The position numbers and the translations under genes were made by a program. Under the pieces are notes generated by a model that ran no database searches, was not told the DNA's origin, and saw nothing but the letters and a program-made list of their open reading frames with translations. Source: Streptomyces sp. NBC_00249 (GTDB lineage Bacteria; Actinomycetota; Actinomycetes; Streptomycetales; Streptomycetaceae). From it: DNA of 64,000 nucleotides. The stretch is taken from assembly GCF_026342355.1 (NCBI RefSeq), contig NZ_JAPEMV010000006.1:372001-436000 (forward strand), written 5' to 3'. Below, one piece after another: positions 41,043 to 47,628 of this stretch (positions are counted from its first letter, which is position 1; every line of letters begins with the position of its first letter).

Positions 41043-42355
41043 GCGGGCACCGCCACGGTCCCGGCGGCCGGAAGGCCCGCGGTGGCCTCCGCCGCCGGGG
41101 GGTGTTCGTAGGACGGGCGGAGTTCCGCGAGGAGCCGTTCGGCGGTGGCGCGGGCTCCGCCGCCCCGGGTGTCGGCGGTCATGACGTGGCCGAGGTACTC
41201 GTTGTTGCTGGTCGCGGCGCGTACGGCGCGGCCCGGTGCGGCGAGGGTGAGCTCCAGCACCTCGGGCTGCTCGCGGACCCGGTCCGCGCCGTCGATCCCG
41301 GCGAGGGTGCCGGTGGCCCCGGGCAGCAGGAAGGCGATGGCGGCGCTGCGGACGCCGGTGTCGCGCGCGCTGAGGTCGGGCGTACGGCCGAGGGCGACGT
41401 CCACGCAGGCGGCCGCCAGGTCGACGCCCGTGACGTGGCGGACCAGTTCGGTGATCCGGTTGCCGGCGGGGCGGGGGTTGACCTCGACGACCCGGGGCCC
41501 GTCGGGGGTCAGTTTGATCTCGGTGTGGCAGACGACCTGGTCCAGCCCGAGCGCCGTGAGCGCGGCCACGGCCGTGTCGGCGGCGGCGCGCTCTCCGCCG
41601 TCCGGGCTGCCCGCCGGGAACATGTGGCCGGTCTCGACGAAGGCGGGGGCCCCGCCGACGCTCTTGTCGGTCACGCCGACCACGTGCGCGGTGCCCGCCC
41701 AGGAGACGCTCTCCACGCTGACCTCGGGCCCGGTGAGCAGCTCTTCCAGGAGGACGGCGGGCGTACGGTCCTGCCCGCGCGCGTTGACGGGGAACTCGGC
41801 CAGGGCCCGGCAGGCGAGCTCCAGCTCCCGTTCGTCGCGCACCTCGCGCACCAGCATCCCGGCGCACAGGTCGACCGGCTTGACCACCAGCGGGTAGCCG
41901 ATCTCCCGGGCGGCGGCCGCCGCCTCCGCCGGGTCGGCGCAGACCGCGAAACGGGGTCCGGGCACGCCCGCCGCGGCGAGCGTGCGGCGCGTCATGTCCT
42001 TGCGGCAGGCGGCTTCCACGGCGCCTGCGGCGGGGCCGGGCAGGCCGAGGCGTTCGGCGGTGCGGGCGACCACGGGGAGGTAGTAGTCGCAGGAGGAGAC
42101 GACCCCGTCGAAGCCGAGCACGGCGTGCAGCCGTTCCAGGTGGGGCAGCAGCGCGGCCGGGTCGTTGGTGTCGGCGGTGAGCACGTTGCGCGCGGCGAGC
42201 AGGGGGTGCGGTCCGTCGGCCGCGTCGGCGCCCCGCAGGTAGTGGTGCAGGTCCCGGGTGACGAAGGTGAACTCGTGTCCGCCCTCGCGGATCGCCCGGG
42301 GCAGGAGCCTGCTCATCGACCCCACCCAGCTCTCGACAACCAGCAGATGCCCCAT
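41039..42355 (-). CDS. ATP-grasp ligase, first gene of the putative metallophore operon
   Basis: 438 residues, carboxylate-amine ligase superfamily. A pre-ATP-grasp Rossmann part (HLLVVESWVGSMSRLLP) leads into the ATP-grasp fold. Motifs are YPLVVKPVDLCAGMLV (nucleotide-binding Lys), VLLEELLTGPEVSVES (Glu ligands), and TEIKLTPDGPRVVEVNPRPAG for the Mg sites (about residues 283-303). The closest functional group is the L-amino-acid/dipeptide ligases (BacD-like). It probably makes an amide or peptide bond between amino-acid-derived building blocks. It is transcribed from a 112-bp divergent region with a Zur-like box. ATG 42355 is preceded by GAGAGGAA. Confidence 0.85.
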   Translation of the reverse strand: MGHLLVVESWVGSMSRLLPRAIREGGHEFTFVTRDLHHYLRGADAADGPHPLLAARNVLTADTNDPAALLPHLERLHAVLGFDGVVSSCDYYLPVVARTAERLGLPGPAAGAVEAACRKDMTRRTLAAAGVPGPRFAVCADPAEAAAAAREIGYPLVVKPVDLCAGMLVREVRDERELELACRALAEFPVNARGQDRTPAVLLEELLTGPEVSVESVSWAGTAHVVGVTDKSVGGAPAFVETGHMFPAGSPDGGERAAADTAVAALTALGLDQVVCHTEIKLTPDGPRVVEVNPRPAGNRITELVRHVTGVDLAAACVDVALGRTPDLSARDTGVRSAAIAFLLPGATGTLAGIDGADRVREQPEVLELTLAAPGRAVRAATSNNEYLGHVMTADTRGGGARATAERLLAELRPSYEHPPAAEATAGLPAAGTVAVPA

Positions 42356-42417
42356 GGAAGTTCCTCTCAGACCACGTCCGCGGCCCCTGCACCGCAGGAG
42401 CCGTGGAGGACGTTATC

Positions 42418-42432
42418 CGAAATCGTTTTCAT
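42418..42432. promoter_or_regulatory. Zur-like operator between the ATP-grasp operon and the GNAT gene
   Basis: CGAAATCGTTTTCAT, read on the minus strand as ATGAAAACGATTTCG. The core GAAATCGTTTTC is palindromic at 5 of 6 pairs. It resembles actinobacterial zinc-uptake-regulator (Zur) operators of the TGAAAATCGTTTTCA type, sharing 12 of 15 positions. It is the only AT-rich stretch in the 112-bp divergent gap 42356-42467. On the plus side it overlaps the expected -35 region of the GNAT promoter, so a bound repressor would shut both directions. The consensus is recalled, not computed. Confidence 0.6.
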
Positions 42433-42467
42433 TTCCAATAGAGAGTTTTTCGGGTAGCCTGCCGGTC
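42433..42467 (+). promoter_or_regulatory. Promoter for a probably leaderless GNAT transcript
   Basis: A -10-like TAGCCT (42455-42460) ends only 7 bases before the GTG at 42468, and a weak -35-like TTCCAA (42433-42438) is 16 bases upstream of it. Transcription would begin at or next to the start codon, consistent with the absence of a ribosome binding site. Leaderless genes are common in Streptomyces. Confidence 0.5.
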
Positions 42468-43028
42468 GTGAACCAGGAACAGGAGATCGGCCCGTACCGT
42501 GTGCGGCACGCCGAGGAACGGGACGTACCGGGCGCCCGGAGCGTCATGCTCGACACCTTCTACCGGGAGTTCGGCTACGGGTACGTGCCCGCCTGGCACG
42601 CCGACACCGTCGACATCGGGGCCACCTACCTCACCCATCCGCGGCACACCCTCGTCGTGGCGGTGCTCGGCGACGAGGTGGTCGGCACCACCGCCCTGCA
42701 CTCCCGGGGCCCCGCCCACCCGCCGCACCCGCGCGCCCTCGCCGAGCGCTACCCGTCCGGGCGCACGGCGCAACTCCTGCGGGTCTACGTACGGCCCGGG
42801 CACCGGCGCCACGGGCTGGCCCGCGCGATGGTCCGGGCGGCCTGCGCCTTCGCCGCCGAAGTCCCTGGCTACGAGAGCGTCTACCTCCACACGAACGTCG
42901 ACGTCCCCGGCGCGGAGGCGTTCTGGCGGAGCCTGGCCACCGAGGTCTTCGACGCCCGCGCGACGGGCGAGCACGGCGGGTACGGGACGGTCCACTTCGA
43001 GATCCCGATCCGCGTGACCTGCGCGTGA
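42468..43028 (+). CDS. GNAT N-acetyltransferase divergent from the metallophore operon
   Basis: 186 residues. The acetyl-CoA motif LLRVYVRPGHRRHGLARAMV (about residues 103-122) matches RxxGxA. The N-terminus (YRVRHAEERDVPGAR) and the late YLHTNVDVPGAEAFWRSL are typical of the fold. It starts at GTG 42468 with no ribosome site, probably leaderless. Because it shares the Zur-like control region with the ATP-grasp operon, it may acylate the product or a precursor, or protect the cell from it; this is inference from position. Confidence 0.8.
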   Translation: MNQEQEIGPYRVRHAEERDVPGARSVMLDTFYREFGYGYVPAWHADTVDIGATYLTHPRHTLVVAVLGDEVVGTTALHSRGPAHPPHPRALAERYPSGRTAQLLRVYVRPGHRRHGLARAMVRAACAFAAEVPGYESVYLHTNVDVPGAEAFWRSLATEVFDARATGEHGGYGTVHFEIPIRVTCA

Positions 43029-43157
43029 GCGCGCACGGCAGAGGCGGGAGACATGAGCGGGCGTCGTGCCGGGGAATCCCGCCACGGCTCCCTTACGGTT
43101 CCGTTTGGCGGCGTGGACACCTGGCCGGATGGCCGAAACCCGCGCTTGCCGAGCACC

Positions 43158-43176
43158 TTAGGCCTACCTAACCTAT
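43158..43176 (+). promoter_or_regulatory. Iron-box-like site upstream of the DoxX-like gene
   Basis: TTAGGCCTACCTAACCTAT matches the iron-box consensus at 13 of 19 positions, with both outer half-sites (TTAGG and CTAACCTA) intact and the centre divergent. It lies 66 bases before the ATG at 43242, where a promoter is expected. Weaker than the two boxes at 22655-22765. The rest of the gap 43029-43241 shows nothing else. Confidence 0.45.
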
Positions 43177-43241
43177 GGCTCGCCCGGCCCGCCGGCCTCG
43201 GCACACACTTCGGGACCCGTCCCCCACCGAAGGAGCCCCCC

Positions 43242-43688
43242 ATGACCGGAAGTCTCAACTCCGCCCAGCCGTACGCCGTCTCGCTCTTCCGGATGGTCAC
43301 CGGACTCCTCTTCGCCTGTCACGGCGCGGCCTCGCTCTTCGGCGTGCTCGGCGGGGCCCACGGCGGCGGCACCATCGCCGCCGGCACCTGGCCCGGCTGG
43401 TACGCCGCCGCCATCCAGCTCGTCGCCGGAGTGCTGGTCCTGCTGGGGCTCGGCACCCGTTCGGCGGCGTTCGTGGCGTCCGGGTCGATGGCCTACGCGT
43501 ACTTCACCGTCCACCAGCCGGCCTCGCTCTGGCCGCTGCAGAACGGCGGGGAGTCCTCGGCGATGTTCTGCTGGGCCTTCCTGCTGCTGGTCTTCACCGG
43601 GCCGGGCGCCCTCGCCCTGGACGGCCTCTTCGCCGGCCGCGCCGACAGAGTCCGCGCCGCCGGCCGCCCGGAGACCGTGACCGCCTGA
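43242..43688 (+). CDS. DoxX-family membrane protein
   Basis: 148 residues, four predicted membrane helices: SLFRMVTGLLFACHGAASLF, WYAAAIQLVAGVLVLLGLG, SAAFVASGSMAYAYFTVHQ and AMFCWAFLLLVFTGPGALAL. This is the DoxX/DoxD quinol-oxidase-like fold, whose members function in thiosulfate or redox stress handling in some bacteria; actinobacterial ones are mostly uncharacterised. AAGGAGC precedes the ATG. The iron-box-like site upstream suggests iron-dependent control, which would fit a redox role. Confidence 0.82.
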   Translation: MTGSLNSAQPYAVSLFRMVTGLLFACHGAASLFGVLGGAHGGGTIAAGTWPGWYAAAIQLVAGVLVLLGLGTRSAAFVASGSMAYAYFTVHQPASLWPLQNGGESSAMFCWAFLLLVFTGPGALALDGLFAGRADRVRAAGRPETVTA

Positions 43689-43709
43689 AGAACCGTTACG
43701 CCACCACGC

Positions 43710-43733
43710 GTCCGCCCCTCCCCGGGGGCGGAC
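43710..43733 (+). terminator. Hairpin terminator after the DoxX-like gene
   Basis: 9-bp perfect arms GTCCGCCCC (43710-43718) and GGGGCGGAC (43725-43733), loop of 6 nt, 22 bases past the stop. The following 94 bases up to the response-regulator stop show no gene. Confidence 0.7.
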
Positions 43734-43827
43734 CTGTGGGCGCCCGCCGACGAGACGCCCGTGCACATCGTGGCGGAGCACACGACCGGCCGGCACGGGT
43801 GGTCCGGGAAGCCGGCCGGGCGGCGGT

Positions 43828-44547
43828 TCAGCCGGTCGCGGAGACCAGGCCCGCCTCGTAGGCCAGGATGACGAGCTGGACCCGGTCGCGGGCGCCCAGC
43901 TTGCTGAACAGCCGCGCCACATGGGCCTTCGCCGTCGCCACGGAGATGTACAGCTCCTCGGCGATCTCCGTGTTCGACCGGCCCCGCCCCACCAGGGTCA
44001 GCACCTCCCGCTCCCGGTCCGTGATCCCCGCGACGGGCTGCGCCGCACGCTCCCGCTCCGGGCCGGAGGCGGGGGCCGCGCGGACGAAGTCGGCGATCAG
44101 GCGGCGGGTGACGCCGGGCGCGATCAGGGCATCGCCTCCCGCCACCACCCGGATCGCGGCCAGGATGTCCTCCACGGCCATGTCCTTGACCGCGAAGCCG
44201 CTCGCGCCCGCGCGCAGCGCCCCGTAGACGTGTTCGTCCTCGTCGAAGGTGGTCAGCACGAGCACCCGGGGCGCGCCGGGCCCTGCGGTGACCCGCCGGG
44301 TCGCCTCGATCCCGTCCATGCCGGGCATCCGGATGTCCATCACCACCACGTCGGGGCCGAGTTCCGCGGTCAGCCGGACCGCCTCCGCGCCGGAACCGGC
44401 CTCCCCGACCACCCGCAGGTCCGGGCTGTCCGCGATGAGGACGCGCAGGCCGGAGCGGACGAGCGGCTGGTCGTCGACGAGCAGGACCCGGACCGGGGCC
44501 GGGGACGCGGACGCGGCGTCGTACGGGGACGGGGCGGCCTGGCTCAT
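43828..44547 (-). CDS. NarL/FixJ-family response regulator
   Basis: 239 residues. The receiver domain (residues about 18-135) has the acidic pair in VLLVDDQPLV, the phospho-acceptor Asp in DVVVMDIRMPGMDG, Thr in VLVLTTFDEDE and Lys in GFAVKDM. The LuxR-type HTH is ITDREREVLTLVGRGRSNTE with IAEELYISVATAKAHVARLF. ATG 44547 overlaps the kinase stop by 4 bases, so the pair is co-translated. Targets unknown. Confidence 0.92.
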   Translation of the reverse strand: MSQAAPSPYDAASASPAPVRVLLVDDQPLVRSGLRVLIADSPDLRVVGEAGSGAEAVRLTAELGPDVVVMDIRMPGMDGIEATRRVTAGPGAPRVLVLTTFDEDEHVYGALRAGASGFAVKDMAVEDILAAIRVVAGGDALIAPGVTRRLIADFVRAAPASGPERERAAQPVAGITDREREVLTLVGRGRSNTEIAEELYISVATAKAHVARLFSKLGARDRVQLVILAYEAGLVSATG

Positions 44548-45758
44548 CGGGACTCCTCCACACCCGCGGCGACGGGCAGGGGCAGCTCCGCCGCCACCCG
44601 GAAGCCGCCCTCGGGGCGGGGGCCGGCGCTGAAGCGGCCGTGCAGCAGGCTGACCCGCTCGCGCATCCCCTCGATCCCGAAGCCGGTCCCCTCCCCGTGC
44701 GCGCCGGACCGCGCGCCGCGCCCGTCGTCGAGCACCTCCACCGTCACCGCTTCCTCCCCGTACCCGATCGTCACCCGGCAGTGCCCGGTGCCCGCGTGGC
44801 GAACCACGTTCGTCAGCGCCTCCTGCACGATGCGGTACGCCGACAGGTCGATGTCCGGCTCCAGTTGGCGCCGCTCCCCCTCCCACCGTACGTCGGCCCG
44901 CACCCCGGCGTCGGCCGTGGCCGCCACCAGCGCCTCGAGGTCGGCGAGGCCGGGGGCGGGGCCGAGCGGGGCCCGGCCCAGGGGGCCGTCGGGCTGGGCC
45001 CGGCGCAGGGCGACCAGGGTGCGGCGGAGCCCCGACAGGGTCTCGCGGCTGGTGGTCTCGATGGCCCGCAGCGCGGCGCGCGCCTCCGCCGGCTGGGTGT
45101 CGATGACCCGCCCGGCCACCCCGGCCTGGATGGCGATCACACCGATGCTGTGGGCGACCATGTCGTGCAGTTCCCGGGCGATGCGCAGGCGTTCGGCGGT
45201 GACCGCCTCGGAGACCTCCTGCGTCCGCAGGGCGACGGCGTGCTCGCCTCGCTGGCGCAGCAGCAGGCCGGCCAAGGAGGAGAGGCAGACCGACAGGACC
45301 GTGATCAGACTCATGGTGAGGACCTCGGAGGGGCCCCGCGCGAAGGCCACGGCGGCCGGGAGGAGCAGGACGCTCGCCACACCGACCGCGGCGGCGGCCG
45401 TGCGGCGCGGGCGGGTGGCCACGACGAAGCCGAGGACCACGGCCACCGGGAGGAACACCAGGGCGCTGTCCGGGGTGTGGTAGCGGGTGGAGAACGCCAC
45501 GACCGACCCGCCGGTCAGGGTCAGGGCCAGCGCCACCACGGGCCGGCGCCGCAGCAGACCGGCGAGCGGGGTCAGCGCCAGCAGCAGGACGGCGGCGAGC
45601 ACGACCGGGGCGGTGTACTGGACCACGCCCATGAGCAGGCCCACCGTGAGCACGTAGAAGGCGGCGCCTCCCCAGTCCCGCAGGGCCGTACCCCTGCCCG
45701 CTTCCGCCCGTGGGCCTGTGACCTGCGACTGCTTCTCGTCTTTCGTTGTTCTGTCCAT
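44544..45758 (-). CDS. Sensor histidine kinase (HisKA_3 type)
   Basis: 404 residues from ATG 45758. About four or five membrane helices fill residues 28-170 with no large extracellular loop, so it likely senses a membrane or intracellular cue. The HisKA_3 dimerisation motif is RLRIARELHDMVAHSIGVIA with phospho-acceptor His in ELHD. The HATPase domain has IVQEALTNVVRHA and GFGIEGMRERVSLLHG. It phosphorylates the regulator encoded just downstream. A longer frame running upstream past 45758 has no ribosome site and is rejected. Confidence 0.9.
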   Translation of the reverse strand: MDRTTKDEKQSQVTGPRAEAGRGTALRDWGGAAFYVLTVGLLMGVVQYTAPVVLAAVLLLALTPLAGLLRRRPVVALALTLTGGSVVAFSTRYHTPDSALVFLPVAVVLGFVVATRPRRTAAAAVGVASVLLLPAAVAFARGPSEVLTMSLITVLSVCLSSLAGLLLRQRGEHAVALRTQEVSEAVTAERLRIARELHDMVAHSIGVIAIQAGVAGRVIDTQPAEARAALRAIETTSRETLSGLRRTLVALRRAQPDGPLGRAPLGPAPGLADLEALVAATADAGVRADVRWEGERRQLEPDIDLSAYRIVQEALTNVVRHAGTGHCRVTIGYGEEAVTVEVLDDGRGARSGAHGEGTGFGIEGMRERVSLLHGRFSAGPRPEGGFRVAAELPLPVAAGVEESR

Positions 45759-46079
45759 GTCGTGGACTGTAATGAGCGCCCCCCGCCCGGGCATCGGCTC
45801 CGGGACGTACACCCCCGGGAGGGTCCGGCCCGGACTCCGCGGGCGGGCCTCCCCCGGCCCGCCGCCACCCGGCTGAACGCGCTTACCCGAACGGGCGGCG
45901 GCGGGTGCGGCGCGTGGACCTGCGATCGATCTTGGCCATGCTGGCCGGTACCGGGGGCCGTTCATCTGAAACCCGTTCGGCGCTACGGCGTTAGAAGGGC
46001 GGACCGGCGCGTGCGCCCGCGTGCAACGAGCGCCCGCCGGATGCCGACGCAGGACCAAGTGCCGAGTACGAGGAGCGAG
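45759..46079. other. Divergent intergenic region, no feature identified
   Basis: 321 bp between the histidine kinase and the ion-channel gene. It must contain both promoters, but I saw no convincing -35/-10 pair, palindrome or hairpin. An in-frame ATG at 46041 could extend the channel by 13 residues but lacks a ribosome site. Confidence 0.5.
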
Positions 46080-47069
46080 ATGACGGACCCGATGCCGGCC
46101 GGATACGGCCGAAGGAGACTGGCGGCCCGCTGCCGGCGGATCACCGACGACTCGTCGTTCGGGATGGTGGTCTTCGCCGTCATCCTGCTCAACGCGGGAC
46201 TGATGGGGGCCGAGACGTACAGCGGGCTGGCCGAGGCGCACCGCCAGGCCCTCCAGCTCGCGGAACAGGGCTGCCTGACCCTGTTCACCCTGGAGATGCT
46301 GCTGCGCCTGGGCTCCTACGCGGACCGGCCGAAAGCATTCTTCCGCGACCCCTGGAACATCTTCGACCTGCTGATCGTCGCCTCGGCCTTCATGCCGCTG
46401 CTGCGCGAGAACACCACGGTCCTGCGCCTGCTGCGGCTCGCCCGCGTCCTGCGCACCGCCCGTTTCCTGCCCCACCTGCGGATCCTGCTGGTCGCGGTCG
46501 GCCGCAGCCTGCCGGGCACCGCCAGCTTCCTGTTCGTCGGCGCGCTGGTGCTGTACGTGTACGCGATGGTCGGCTGGGTCTGCTTCGCGGAGTCCGACCC
46601 CCAGCACTACGGCTCGATCGGGCGGGCCTCGCTCACCCTGTTCCTGCTCACCACCCTGGACGGTCTGACGGACGCGGTGCGGGCCGGGCTGCAGATCTCC
46701 CGGTTCAGCATCGTCTACTACGCCTCCTACGCGCTCCTCGCCTCCTTCGTGCTGGTCAACGTCCTGATCGGAGTGGTGCTCAACTCCCTCGACGAAGCAC
46801 GGGAGATGGAGGACGCCGATGCCCGGGCGCGGGAGCGCGCGGCGAACGACACCGACGTCGCCGACGAGGTCCGGGAGCGGATCGTCGCCGCCCGTCTCGC
46901 GCTGGACGACCTGGAGGCCAGCCTCGCGGACGTCCGGCCCCCGTCCGGGCAGGACCGGGCGCCGGACCCGAAGCGGGAGCCCGCGCCGGACGACGGGGAC
47001 GTGGACGGGGACGGGCTCGGGGCGCCGCCCGGGGCCGGGCCCGAACGGCAGCTGGAATCGGCCGTGTAG
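46080..47069 (+). CDS. Voltage-gated cation channel (bacterial Nav-like, single 6TM domain)
   Basis: 329 residues from ATG 46080, preceded by GAGGAGCG. Six helices with an S4 voltage sensor holding Arg at 116, 119, 122, 125 and 128, every third position, as in NaChBac. The pore helix and filter between S5 and S6 read LTTLDGLTDAV (about 190-200) in place of the NaChBac TLESWAS, so an Asp replaces the key Glu and the Trp is absent. A cytoplasmic coiled-coil-like helix follows S6 (SLDEAREMEDADARARERA), then a charged tail of 60 residues. It forms a tetrameric channel; ion preference cannot be predicted from this filter. Confidence 0.87.
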   Translation: MTDPMPAGYGRRRLAARCRRITDDSSFGMVVFAVILLNAGLMGAETYSGLAEAHRQALQLAEQGCLTLFTLEMLLRLGSYADRPKAFFRDPWNIFDLLIVASAFMPLLRENTTVLRLLRLARVLRTARFLPHLRILLVAVGRSLPGTASFLFVGALVLYVYAMVGWVCFAESDPQHYGSIGRASLTLFLLTTLDGLTDAVRAGLQISRFSIVYYASYALLASFVLVNVLIGVVLNSLDEAREMEDADARARERAANDTDVADEVRERIVAARLALDDLEASLADVRPPSGQDRAPDPKREPAPDDGDVDGDGLGAPPGAGPERQLESAV

Positions 47070-47241
47070 GCGGCCCTGGAAGGACGCCGGGCCGCCACCC
47101 CACCGCCCGGTTTTCGGCCATCCCGCCGTCGGCCGCCCGCGGTCTTGCACTAACTCCCGTGCCCCGTGCGAGAGTTGGGCCCTGCACCGGGCCGACGGCG
47201 GGCGAGGGCCGACGGCCGACGACGGGGAGGGTGGGCGGGGC

Positions 47242-47616
47242 ATGAGCACCGAGGTGCGTACGGTCGAAGTACCCCTGGGGGACGGCACCGACGGGATGCT
47301 GCGCGTGCAGATCCGCGAGGTCGACGGGTCTCTGGAGCGGGTCGGGCGGGGCAGCGGATCCGTGGCCCGCGCGTCACGCACCTTCGGCGAGATGATCGAC
47401 GGGATCCGGCCGGTCGCGGACAGCTTCGTGGGACGGCTGAGCGGACTCGTCCACCGGCCCGACGAGATCACGCTGGAGTTCGGCGTGTCCCTGTCGGCGG
47501 AGGCCGACGTGGTCATCGCGAGCACCTCCACCGAGGCCAACTTCTCCGTGACCCTGACCTGGAACTCCCCCACGGCGGCGGACACCGCGCCCGACCGGCC
47601 GGACACCCCTCGGTAA
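47242..47616 (+). CDS. Trypco1-type (CU044_2847 family) protein
   Basis: 124 residues. Beta-rich N-terminus (TVEVPLGDGTDGMLRVQIRE), a central helix (FGEMIDGIRPVADSFVGRL), then EITLEFGVSLSAEADVVIAS and ANFSVTLTW. This is the trypsin-co-occurring domain 1 pattern. It is 12 bases before the trypsin-STAND-WD40 gene and evidently forms a unit with it. Such domains are predicted to couple trypsin-like proteases to NTPase sensors in bacterial conflict systems. ATG 47242 follows GGGGAGGGTGGG. Confidence 0.82.
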   Translation: MSTEVRTVEVPLGDGTDGMLRVQIREVDGSLERVGRGSGSVARASRTFGEMIDGIRPVADSFVGRLSGLVHRPDEITLEFGVSLSAEADVVIASTSTEANFSVTLTWNSPTAADTAPDRPDTPR

Positions 47617-47628
47617 GGGGCGCCCGGG

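Noticed and set aside
43734..43827. Possible remnant of a short plus-strand coding sequence after the DoxX terminator
   Set aside because: A short open stretch exists but has no start, no ribosome site and runs into the response-regulator gene; too short to support.
47140..47180. TTGCACTAACTCCCG...GAGAGTTGG as a CIRCE or heat-shock operator
   Set aside because: The arms are short and imperfect and do not match the CIRCE or HAIR consensus; a plain promoter upstream of the Trypco1 gene explains it as well.
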